From J013 sp038521775 (lineage in GTDB: Bacteria; Pseudomonadota; Alphaproteobacteria; Rhodobacterales; Rhodobacteraceae): a stretch of DNA of 14,927 nt. The stretch is from assembly GCA_038521775.1 (NCBI GenBank), contig JBCBKN010000065.1:1-14927 (forward strand), read 5' to 3'. A model generated the notes under the pieces. The model was not told the DNA's origin. It worked only from the letters and a program-made list of their open reading frames with translations, and searched no databases. Below are positions 1-6,662 of this stretch, one piece after another; positions within the stretch are counted from its first letter, which is position 1, and each line of letters starts with the position of its first letter. Position numbers and translations under genes: made by a program.

Positions 1-312
1 CATTCGAAATCCGACCGCAACCGCTATCGCAGCAAGGATGAGATCGCCGCCTGGATGGAGAAGGACCCCATCCCCCGCTTTGCCGACATGCTGGTCGGCC
101 ATGGCGTGCTGAGCGCGGCCGACGTGGCCGCCATCGAGGCCGAAGCGGATGCCGAGATCACCGCCGCCATTGCCTTTGCGCGGGCCGGCACCGATCCGGA
201 CCCGGCCGAGGTCACCCACGACGTCTACACCCCCGTCTACACCCCGGTCGACACCCGCGCCGATACCCCTGCGCACACTTCCTCCCACACCCCCGCCGGG
301 GCTGTTGCGTGA
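1..312 (+). CDS. acoA: Thiamine-diphosphate 2-oxoacid/acetoin dehydrogenase E1 alpha subunit, C-terminal part
   Basis: Only the last 103 codons are present; the gene starts before the window. The opening residues HSKSDRNRYRSKDEI and the following W-M-E-K-D-P-I match the C-terminal part of E1 alpha subunits of the pyruvate/acetoin/branched-chain dehydrogenase family, which bind thiamine diphosphate and pair with E1 beta as an alpha2beta2 decarboxylase. After the usual family ending (around E-I-T-A-A-I-A-F-A-R-A-G) the protein continues about 40 residues as a low-complexity tail with a Y/D/H-T-P repeat, which is not normal for this subunit. Its TGA stop overlaps the next gene by 4 nt (GTGA), so translation is probably coupled. 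The acetoin assignment comes from the hydrolase-type E2 two genes downstream; on this fragment alone a pyruvate dehydrogenase E1 alpha cannot be excluded. Confidence 0.85.
   Translation, partial: HSKSDRNRYRSKDEIAAWMEKDPIPRFADMLVGHGVLSAADVAAIEAEADAEITAAIAFARAGTDPDPAEVTHDVYTPVYTPVDTRADTPAHTSSHTPAGAVA
223..294 (+). repeat. 12-nt-period repeat coding for a x-Y/D/H-T-P tail
   Basis: The codons form imperfect tetrapeptide units VYTP, VYTP, VDTR, ADTP, AHTS, SHTP at the very C-terminus of E1 alpha. The first two units are almost identical at the DNA level. The segment lies beyond the conserved fold and is probably a disordered, Thr/Pro-rich tail. Its 12-nt period is shared with two other repeats of different composition in the E2 gene. 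Confidence 0.75.
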
Positions 313-1325
313 AGATGGAGCCGCCCGGCGACGGCGCGCTGCGCGAGCTCTCCTATGCCGAGGCGATCCGTGAGGCGCTCGACATTGCCTTGGCCGAGGA
401 TCCGCGCGTTGTGCTGATGGGCGAGGATATCGGCGTTTATGGCGGGGCCTTTCAGGTGACCGGCGATCTGGTCCAGAAATACGGCGAGGAGCGGGTGATG
501 GACACGCCCATCTCCGAGCTTGGCGGGGCCGGGGTGGCCGTGGGCGCGGCGCTGACCGGGATGCGCCCGATTTTCGAGTTCCAGTTTTCCGATTTTGCCA
601 CGCTGGCGATGGAACAGATTGTCAACCAGGCGGCCAAGCTGCGCTATATGCTGGGGGGTGCCGCCTCGGTGCCGGTCGTCATGCGCTTTCCGGCAGGCTC
701 TGGCACCGGGGCCGCGGCGCAGCATTCGCAATCGCTTGAGGCCTGGTTTGGCCATGTGCCGGGGCTGAAGGTGGTGCAGCCGGCAACGCCGGCCGATGCC
801 AAGGGCCTGCTCCTGGCCGCGCTCGATGATCCCGACCCGGTGATGATCTTCGAGCATAAGCTGCTTTACAAGATCAAGGGTCCGGTGCCCGAGGGGCGCT
901 ACACCACCCCCATCGGCACCGCGGCGGTGCGGCGCGCGGGCACGGATCTGACCATCGTGGCGACCTCGATCATGGTGACCAAGGCGCTGGCCGCGGCCGA
1001 TGCGCTGGTCGACGATGGCATTGCGGCGGAGGTGATCGATCTGCGCAGCATCCGGCCCATCGACCGCGAGACGGTGCTGGCCAGCGTGCGCAAGACCGGG
1101 CGTCTGCTTTGCGTCTATGAGGGGGTCAAGACGCTGGGCATCGGGGCCGAGATCAGCGCCATGGTTGCCGAAAGCGACGCGTTTGATCATCTCGACGCGC
1201 CGATCATCCGGCTGGGCGGTGCCGACAGCCCCATCCCCTACAATCCCGAGCTTGAAAAGGCCGCCGTGCCGCAGGAGCCTGATATCCTGGCCGCCGCCCG
1301 CCAGCTGGCCCGTGGCGCGCTGTGA
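309..1325 (+). CDS. acoB: 2-oxoacid/acetoin dehydrogenase E1 component, beta subunit
   Basis: This 338-residue protein has the normal length for the E1 beta subunit, which completes the thiamine-diphosphate site and hands the acyl/acetyl unit to the lipoyl arm of E2. The N-terminal transketolase-pyrimidine domain is clear: LSYAEAIREAL near residue 14, then MGEDIGVYGGAF near 37 and TPISELGGAGVAVGAAL near 65, followed by the QHSQSLEAWFGHVPGLKVV loop. The C-terminal transketolase domain carries the LRSIRPID and YEGVKTLGIGAEI stretches. The start taken is GTG at 309, overlapping the E1 alpha stop; ATG at 315 is an equally possible in-frame start, and neither has a strong ribosome-binding site, consistent with coupling to the upstream gene. 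It is co-directional with E1 alpha and E2 and belongs to one operon with them. Substrate (acetoin rather than pyruvate) is inferred from the E2. Confidence 0.92.
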   Translation: MKMEPPGDGALRELSYAEAIREALDIALAEDPRVVLMGEDIGVYGGAFQVTGDLVQKYGEERVMDTPISELGGAGVAVGAALTGMRPIFEFQFSDFATLAMEQIVNQAAKLRYMLGGAASVPVVMRFPAGSGTGAAAQHSQSLEAWFGHVPGLKVVQPATPADAKGLLLAALDDPDPVMIFEHKLLYKIKGPVPEGRYTTPIGTAAVRRAGTDLTIVATSIMVTKALAAADALVDDGIAAEVIDLRSIRPIDRETVLASVRKTGRLLCVYEGVKTLGIGAEISAMVAESDAFDHLDAPIIRLGGADSPIPYNPELEKAAVPQEPDILAAARQLARGAL

Positions 1326-1328
1326 TCC

Positions 1329-3020
1329 ATGCCGACCGAGGTGATCATGCCCAAGGTCGACATGGATATGGCGGCCGGAACGCTGTCGGTCTGGCATATC
1401 GGCGATGGCGGGGCGGTCGAAGCCGGCGCGCCGCTTTTTGACATCGAAACCGACAAGGCGGCGATGGAGGTCGAGGCCCCGGCCTCGGGCATCCTCATGC
1501 ATGTCGCCGCGGCCGGGTCCGAGGTGCCGATCGGCCAGCCCGTGGGCTGGATCTTTGCGGAGGGCGAGCCGCGCCTGACCCAAACGCCGGGCCATGCCCA
1601 GGCGGCGCAGCTGGATGCGAGCTCGCCCGCCGAGGATCCGCCCCTGCTCCTCCGCGCGACCGATGCGGTGGCCGATACGGCGGTTGCTTCGGCGGTCGAC
1701 GCGGCGGTTGCTTCGGTGGTTGCGTCGGAAGTCGATACGGCGGTCGATGCGGTGGTCGATGCGGTGGTCGCGTCAGAGATCGATGCGGCCGTCGATGCTG
1801 CGGTCGATGCTGTGGTCGACGCGGCAGTCGATGCGCCATTGGGTGACGCGAAGCCCGCCTCGGGACCAGATGCGCCCGCCCCCGCGGCAGCACCAGCCAA
1901 AAAAACTGCCCAGCCCGATCGGCCGCGGGCCACGCCGGCGGCGCGTAAGGCTGCGGCCGCGGCACGCATCGCGCTTGCCGATCTCACAGGCTCGGGCCCG
2001 CGCGGGCGGGTCCAGCTTGCCGATGTTCTGGCCGCCACGCAGCCCGGTGATGCATCGGACGGTTTGGAGCCCGATGCCCATCGGAGGGCAAGCGCCGAGC
2101 CAAGGGGGCAGGACGCGCCGGGTCCCAAGGCCGCCTTGGCAGAGACCGACGCTGCCAAGCTGCGTCCGGCCGAACCGCGAATCGCACCCGCCGCGCACGC
2201 GACCCAGCACGCAACCCAGAACGCAGCCCAGAACGCGACCCAGCACGCAGCCCAGAACGAAGCCCCGCCAGACCATGCGGGGCTGCTGCGCAGCGGGCAT
2301 GGCGATGGCACGCCCTTCCTGCTTCTGCACGGGTTTGCCGCCGATGCGGGGATCTGGTCGGCCCTGGAGCCGCGGCTGCCGCGCGGCCATCCGGTTCTGA
2401 AGCTGGAGCTGCCAGGTCACGGCCGGGCCGGTGCGGCCCAGATCGACGGTTTTGCGGCACTTGTTGCGCATATGCGCCGGGCGTGGGACGCGCTCGACCT
2501 CGATGCGGTGCATGTCGTCGGCCACTCGCTTGGCGGGGCGCTGGCCCTGGCGCTGGCCGACACCCGCCCGCGCCAGATCGCCTCGCTCACCCTGCTTTGC
2601 CCGGCCGGGCTTGGCCCGGACATAAACGGGCCGGTTCTGGACGGGATCTGCCGGTCGACCGGGCCCGAGAGCCTCGCGCCCTGGCTGCGCCAGCTTGTGG
2701 CCGATCCCGAGACGATCAGCTGGGGCTATGTGCGCGCCGCCGCCGCCGCCCGCACCGATGCCCAGCGGCGGGAAGCCCAGGCGCGGCTCTCTTCGGTGCT
2801 CTTTCCCGACGGCACGCAGGCCTTCGATCTGACCGCGGCGCTGCAGCGGCTGAGCTGCCCGACCCGCCTGATCTGGGGCAAGCGCGACGCGATCATCCCC
2901 TGGCGCCATGCGCTGAGCGCGCCGGGCCGGGTGGCGCTGCATCTTTTCGATGGCGTGGGGCACCTGCCGCAGATCGAGGCGCGCGACGAAATCGCTGGTC
3001 TCCTTGCCCAGTTTCCGTGA
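1329..3020 (+). CDS. acoC: Acetoin dehydrogenase E2: lipoyl + E3-binding + alpha/beta-hydrolase domains
   Basis: The 563-residue E2 subunit carries the acyl group on a swinging lipoyl arm. Residues 1-80 are a biotinyl/lipoyl domain with the lipoylation motif DIETDKAAMEVEAP (Lys43). Residues about 199-236 (RATPAARKAAAAARI...GSGPRGRVQLADVL) are a peripheral E3-binding domain. From about residue 325 an alpha/beta-hydrolase domain replaces the usual catalytic acyltransferase domain: oxyanion segment LLLHGF near 331, nucleophile elbow GHSLGG (Ser400), probable Asp520 in WGKRD and His545 in GVGHLPQ. A hydrolase-fold E2 is typical of AcoC. As I recall, classical AcoC is about 370 residues, so this one is about 190 longer, because of the E3-binding domain and two repetitive linkers (residues 111-170 and 289-310). 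It starts 3 nt after the E1 beta stop, with no clear Shine-Dalgarno. No E3 gene follows within the window. Confidence 0.9.
   Translation: MPTEVIMPKVDMDMAAGTLSVWHIGDGGAVEAGAPLFDIETDKAAMEVEAPASGILMHVAAAGSEVPIGQPVGWIFAEGEPRLTQTPGHAQAAQLDASSPAEDPPLLLRATDAVADTAVASAVDAAVASVVASEVDTAVDAVVDAVVASEIDAAVDAAVDAVVDAAVDAPLGDAKPASGPDAPAPAAAPAKKTAQPDRPRATPAARKAAAAARIALADLTGSGPRGRVQLADVLAATQPGDASDGLEPDAHRRASAEPRGQDAPGPKAALAETDAAKLRPAEPRIAPAAHATQHATQNAAQNATQHAAQNEAPPDHAGLLRSGHGDGTPFLLLHGFAADAGIWSALEPRLPRGHPVLKLELPGHGRAGAAQIDGFAALVAHMRRAWDALDLDAVHVVGHSLGGALALALADTRPRQIASLTLLCPAGLGPDINGPVLDGICRSTGPESLAPWLRQLVADPETISWGYVRAAAAARTDAQRREAQARLSSVLFPDGTQAFDLTAALQRLSCPTRLIWGKRDAIIPWRHALSAPGRVALHLFDGVGHLPQIEARDEIAGLLAQFP
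1659..1838 (+). repeat. 12-nt-period repeat coding for a V-D-A-x linker in E2
   Basis: Residues 111-170 of the E2 protein are almost entirely Ala, Val, Asp and Ser in a four-residue period (units such as AVDA, VVDA, AVAS). The DNA is built from degenerate copies of gcggtggtcgat. It lies between the lipoyl domain and the E3-binding domain, where other E2 proteins have Ala/Pro-rich flexible linkers. This linker has almost no proline, so it may be helical rather than extended. Confidence 0.8.
2193..2258 (+). repeat. 12-nt-period repeat coding for an A-T/A-Q-H/N linker in E2
   Basis: Residues 289-310 read as about five and a half units of ATQH, ATQN or AAQN. The DNA unit is close to gcgacccagcac. 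The segment sits between the E3-binding domain and the alpha/beta-hydrolase domain, so it is a second, compositionally different interdomain linker in the same protein. Confidence 0.8.
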
Positions 3021-3223
3021 CACTCGCCCCATTGGTGCAGCGCCTCGCGGAGCCCAGGCCGGTGGGACGGGGTCGCGCGCCGCAGGAAAGGCAGGGCCAG
3101 AGGCGGGAGACCGGTCGGGAGTGGCAGCTCTGACAGAACAGCACCGCATCCTGAGCCGCCGGCAATGACAGGGGTGGCTGGGATGAGCGCATGGGCACCG
3201 CCCCCCGCCGGTCGGAGGATCGG
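3021..3223 (+). other. Intergenic region between E2 and SorC-type regulator
   Basis: About 200 nt with no convincing gene. I see no clear rho-independent terminator after the E2 stop and no obvious sigma70 boxes. An in-frame ATG at 3191 lies inside this stretch and could be an alternative start for the regulator, in which case the gap is 170 nt. Confidence 0.5.
3214..3218 (+). promoter_or_regulatory. Ribosome-binding site (GGAGG) deciding the regulator start
   Basis: GGAGG ends 5 nt before the GTG at 3224 and is the best Shine-Dalgarno near this gene. The alternative ATG at 3191 is preceded only by a weak GGGATG-like run. This favours translation from 3224. Confidence 0.6.
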
Positions 3224-4150
3224 GTGACGCAGGCCGCGTCCCGACAGATGCGCGAGGCCGCAGATCCGCAGCAGGAGATGCGCGTTCGCGCCGCCTGGAT
3301 CTACTATGTCGAGGGGCGCACCCAGAACGAGGTTGCCGACGCCTTGGGGCTCAACCGGGTCGCGGTCACCCGGCTTTTGTCCGAGGCGCGGCGCCGGGGT
3401 GAGGTTGCGATTTCCGTGGCCTCCGAGCTCAGCCCGCTCATCGCGCTGGAGCGTCGCCTCGAACGTCGGTTCGGGGTGGAGCGCGCGATCGTGGCACCGC
3501 TCAGCGTCGACGGAGCCGATCCGACCCCGGTGATCGCCGCGGCGGCGGGCCGGCACATCTCGCGCATGCTTGAGCCCAACATGACCGTCGGCGTCGGCTG
3601 GGGCCGCACGCTGCATGCAGCCCTTGCGCATCTGGAACCGCGGCGCGTGCGCAATCTGCGTGTCGTTTCGCTTTTGGGCGGGATTGCCGAGGCCAAACGC
3701 TTCAACCCGGCCGAGTTTGCCTGGCGGTTTGCGGAGTGTTTCGACGCCGAGGGCTTCCTCGTGCCCGCGCCCGCGCTTGTCGACAGCCCCGAGACCCGCC
3801 ATGCGCTCTTGGAACGCTGCGGCATCGATCAGGTCTTCCAGATGGCCGAGGCCAGCGACATTGCCGTGGTCAGCTGTGGCGGCATCTCGACCCTGACCAC
3901 CTCCTACCGGGTTGGATATGTCTCCGAGGCCGAGCGTCAGTCGCTGATCGATGCGGGGGCCGTGGGCGATGTGCTCTACACCTTTCTCGACCGTCAGGGC
4001 CGCGTCGTCGATCACTCGATCAACCGCCGCACCATGGCGATCGATCTGGCGCGCCTGCAACGGGTGCGCCGCCGGGTGCTGCTCTCCGGAGGCTCGGAAA
4101 AGACCGAGATCCTGCTGGGCGCGATTGCGGTGCTGGCACCGACACCCTGA
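3224..4150 (+). CDS. SorC/DeoR-type sugar-binding transcriptional regulator, C-terminus displaced by frameshift
   Basis: The 308-residue cytoplasmic DNA-binding regulator has an N-terminal helix-turn-helix of the SorC family at residues about 20-60 (AAWIYYVEGRTQNEVADALG, then NRVAVTRLLSEARRRG). A long effector-binding domain resembling sugar-phosphate isomerase folds follows (LLGGIAEAKRFNPAEFAWRF, DIAVVSCGGIST, GAVGDVLYTFLDRQGRVVD). Such proteins usually sense a sugar, polyol or phosphorylated sugar. Start: GTG at 3224 has a good GGAGG; ATG at 3191 would add 11 residues. The open frame ends with AIAVLAPTP and a stop at 4148-4150. The conserved family ending (LITDEQTAERLL) lies in the next frame just downstream and would be joined by one extra base near 4135. 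It may regulate the adjacent acetoin-type operon or the channel gene, but the sequence shows neither directly. Confidence 0.85.
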   Translation: MTQAASRQMREAADPQQEMRVRAAWIYYVEGRTQNEVADALGLNRVAVTRLLSEARRRGEVAISVASELSPLIALERRLERRFGVERAIVAPLSVDGADPTPVIAAAAGRHISRMLEPNMTVGVGWGRTLHAALAHLEPRRVRNLRVVSLLGGIAEAKRFNPAEFAWRFAECFDAEGFLVPAPALVDSPETRHALLERCGIDQVFQMAEASDIAVVSCGGISTLTTSYRVGYVSEAERQSLIDAGAVGDVLYTFLDRQGRVVDHSINRRTMAIDLARLQRVRRRVLLSGGSEKTEILLGAIAVLAPTP

Positions 4151-4203
4151 TCACCGACGAACAAACCGCCGAGCGGCTTTTGCAGCGCGACGCCGCACCG
4201 TAA
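4135..4203 (+). pseudogene. Out-of-frame C-terminal tail of the SorC-type regulator
   Basis: Read in the frame starting at 4135, this stretch gives GTDTLITDEQTAERLLQRDA and then a TAA stop at 4201-4203. L-I/V-T-D-E-x-T-A-x-x-L-L is the expected last segment of SorC-family regulators. Inserting one G in the GG at 4135-4136 (CTGGC to CTGGGC) would restore one continuous protein of about 326 residues ending at 4203. No slippery heptamer is visible, so programmed frameshifting is unlikely; a recent mutation or a sequencing error is more plausible. Confidence 0.7.
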
Positions 4204-4290
4204 GCGGAATTTCGCTTGATCCCGCGCACCTCTCTGCGCCATGGCTTGCGCCAACCTACAGTTGCGGCCGCTTGGGCAGGGAAACGGGAC

Positions 4291-6588
4291 ATGGGACGAT
4301 TTCTGGGACTGGTTGGTGCCCTGCTGGTCTGGTGCGCGGTTGCCCAGCCCGCCAGCGCGCAGTTTATTCCCGACACCGGCTCGGCCGAGCCTGAGGCGGC
4401 GCCCGAGGTGCTGACCTCCGAGCAGGCCCGGGACATGGTCTCGCGCCTGTCCGATGCCGATGTGCGCGCGCTGCTTCTGGAACGGCTCGATGCGGTGGCC
4501 GAGGCCAATGAGGCCCAGACCCAGACCGAAAACACCGGCATCGCGACATTCCTGCACAATGCCACCCGCGGTGCGTTCGCCCAGATCGTGATTGCCGCTC
4601 AGCGCCTGCCGATCGTGGTCTCGTCGCTGGGGCGGGCCTTTGGCAATTTCTATGTCACGGTCGGCAATAACGGCCTTCTCATCATGCTGGTGGCGATGGG
4701 CGTGGGGATCATTGCCGGGCTGGCGCTGGAGCGACTCTTCAACCGCTTGACCCGCCGCTGGCTGGACCGCGCCGCGGCCCGGGGCGGCGATACCGGCACG
4801 CTGGGCGGCACCGTGCAGTTTCTGTTCGTGCGGCTGGGGCAGGACCTGTTTGGGGTGTTCCTGTTCTTTTTTGCGGCCAATTGGGTGGGGATCCGCACCG
4901 CCTTCTTCTTTTTCGGCGACTGGCCAGAGATCCATCTGATCGGCCCCACGTCCGAGCTCATCTGGGTCAATCTGATCGTGCTGCCAAGGCTGCTCTCGGC
5001 CTTTTCACGCTTTGTGCTGGCCCCACGCAGGCCGGAATTCCGCCTGGTGCACACCGATGACGCGACGGCGCGCTTCCTGCATCGCAACATGATCGGGCTG
5101 GCCGTCTTGATCGGCGCCTCGGTCGGGATCGTGGCCTTCAATGCGCAAAACGGGGTGCCGATGGGTGAAACCCGGATGGGCTTCTGGCTCAACGCCGCGG
5201 TGCATGTCTATATCGGCTGGATCGCCTGGGCGGCGCGGGACGGGCTGATCATGATGATGCGTGGCGTGCCCGAGGAGGCCACCCCGTCGGATGCGCGCAT
5301 CGCACGGGCCTATCCCTATTTCGCCATTTTCGTGGCCTTCTTCTTTTGGTGGGTGGTCAATATCATTGCCGCCTACAACCAGTTCGACCTGCTCCAGGGC
5401 GCGCCGCATTACGCCAGCATGTTCCTGCTGTTGATGGCGCCGGCGCTCGACACGCTGGTGCGCGGGCTGGTGAGCCATATGGTGCCGCCCATGACCGGCG
5501 AGGGCGAACAGGCCGAGGCTGCCTATCACGCCACCAAGCGCAGCTATATCCGCATCGGGCGGGTGATCGTCTTTGCCATTGTGCTGTTGCTGATCATGCG
5601 CGCCTGGGGCATCGACCCCTCCTCGCTGGCCGCGGCCAGTGTGGGCGCGCGCTTGGCGGCCGGGATCTTCGAGGCGGTGTTCATCCTGGCCTTTGGCTAT
5701 GTCATCTGGGAGGTCGTGTCGCTTCTCATCAACCGCAAGCTCGCCGCAGAGAAGACCGTCCAGGGCATGGATGACGCCAATCGCGACGAGATGGGCGGCG
5801 AAGGCGGCGGCGGGGCCGGGCGCTCGCGCCTGTCGACCATATTGCCGCTGCTCGCTGCGGTGCTGAAGGCGGCGATTGCGGTGATGTTCGGGCTGATCGC
5901 GCTGGGCGCGCTTGGCATCAATATCGCGCCGCTGCTGGCCGGGGCCGGCATCATCGGGCTTGCCATCGGCTTTGGCGCGCAAAAGCTGGTGGCCGACATC
6001 GTGTCGGGCGTGTTCTTTCTTGTCGATGACGCGTTCCGGGTGGGTGAGTATGTCGAGGTGGGCTCCACCAAGGGCACGGTCGAGAAGATCTCCATCCGCT
6101 CCTTCCAGCTGCGCCATCATCTGGGGCCGGTGCACACGCTGCCCTATGGCGAGATCGCGCAGATCACCAATTATTCGCGCGACTGGGTGATCGTGAAGCT
6201 GAAATTCACCGTGCCGTTCGAGACCGACCCCAATCAGGTCAAGAAGATCTTCAAGAAGATCGGGCAGGAGATGATGGAGGTTCCCGAATTCAAGGGCGAT
6301 ATGATGGAGCCCTTCAAGTCGCAGGGTGTCTTCGATTTCGACGATCGCGGGATGATCGTGCGCGGCAAGTTCATGGCCAAGCCCGGCAAGCAGTTCGTCA
6401 TCCGCAAGGAGATCTTCAACCGGGTGAAGCGCGCGCTCGAAGCCGCCGGCATTCCCTTTGCCCGCCGCGAGGTTCAGGTCGCCATCCAGACCGTCGAGGC
6501 CGCCCAGCCGCTCGCAGCCGGCACCCAGCAGGCGGTCGCCGCTGCCGCGAGCGAGGCCACCCAGACGCCCGATTTGGCCAAGGGCTGA
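4291..6588 (+). CDS. Large MscS-family mechanosensitive ion channel
   Basis: The 765-residue inner-membrane protein should act as a tension-gated channel that releases small solutes on osmotic downshock. It begins with a signal peptide (MGRFLGLVGALLVWC, likely cleavage after residue 23 at ASA-Q), then a short periplasmic segment. About eleven hydrophobic segments follow, roughly at residues 128-149, 179-200, 223-238, 266-283, 298-315, 341-362, 374-390, 424-440, 456-480, 520-543 and 548-578. The last is the pore helix of the MscS domain (GAGIIGLAIGFGAQKLVADI), followed by the beta domain (VGEYVEVGSTKGTVEKISIR, LPYGEIAQITNYSRDW) and a C-terminal alpha/beta domain. The start is ATG 4291, because the signal peptide begins there and AGGG lies 9 nt upstream; an in-frame TTG at 4216 adds nothing recognisable. 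The gene is convergent with mtaB across 74 nt, in which I see no strong terminator hairpin. Confidence 0.92.
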   Translation: MGRFLGLVGALLVWCAVAQPASAQFIPDTGSAEPEAAPEVLTSEQARDMVSRLSDADVRALLLERLDAVAEANEAQTQTENTGIATFLHNATRGAFAQIVIAAQRLPIVVSSLGRAFGNFYVTVGNNGLLIMLVAMGVGIIAGLALERLFNRLTRRWLDRAAARGGDTGTLGGTVQFLFVRLGQDLFGVFLFFFAANWVGIRTAFFFFGDWPEIHLIGPTSELIWVNLIVLPRLLSAFSRFVLAPRRPEFRLVHTDDATARFLHRNMIGLAVLIGASVGIVAFNAQNGVPMGETRMGFWLNAAVHVYIGWIAWAARDGLIMMMRGVPEEATPSDARIARAYPYFAIFVAFFFWWVVNIIAAYNQFDLLQGAPHYASMFLLLMAPALDTLVRGLVSHMVPPMTGEGEQAEAAYHATKRSYIRIGRVIVFAIVLLLIMRAWGIDPSSLAAASVGARLAAGIFEAVFILAFGYVIWEVVSLLINRKLAAEKTVQGMDDANRDEMGGEGGGGAGRSRLSTILPLLAAVLKAAIAVMFGLIALGALGINIAPLLAGAGIIGLAIGFGAQKLVADIVSGVFFLVDDAFRVGEYVEVGSTKGTVEKISIRSFQLRHHLGPVHTLPYGEIAQITNYSRDWVIVKLKFTVPFETDPNQVKKIFKKIGQEMMEVPEFKGDMMEPFKSQGVFDFDDRGMIVRGKFMAKPGKQFVIRKEIFNRVKRALEAAGIPFARREVQVAIQTVEAAQPLAAGTQQAVAAAASEATQTPDLAKG

Positions 6589-6662
6589 GGACGGCCCGCC
6601 CAGGCCTTCCGCAGCTGCACGTCAACGCCATGAGGCCCGGCAAGGCGATGGTCGGGCGATGG

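Noticed and set aside
237..1595. Long minus-strand open frame opposite E1 beta and the E2 start
   Set aside because: Antisense shadow in very GC-rich DNA; composition is His/Arg/Gly-rich with no family motif, while the plus strand has clear E1 beta and lipoyl-domain motifs.
1659..2258. Repeats as a possible CRISPR array or mobile element
   Set aside because: They are in-frame, codon-phased and degenerate with a 12-nt period and no spacers, so they are protein-coding low-complexity linkers.
2893..3198. Minus-strand frame with two CxxC pairs (FCQSC and PCLSC) that could suggest a small zinc-ribbon protein
   Set aside because: About 40% overlaps the E2 gene antisense, it starts at a GTG without a clear ribosome-binding site, and the rest is Arg/Ala/Gly-rich filler. 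Only a conservation search could revive it.
4135..4203. Programmed ribosomal frameshifting in the SorC-type gene
   Set aside because: No slippery heptamer or downstream structure was visible at the junction; mutation or sequencing error explains the data more simply.
4216..4290. N-terminal extension of the channel from a TTG codon
   Set aside because: The signal peptide begins at ATG 4291, which has an AGGG site upstream; the extension would bury it.
5005..6135. 376-codon minus-strand open frame opposite the MscS-type channel
   Set aside because: His/Asp/Arg-rich antisense shadow of membrane-segment codons; no motif.
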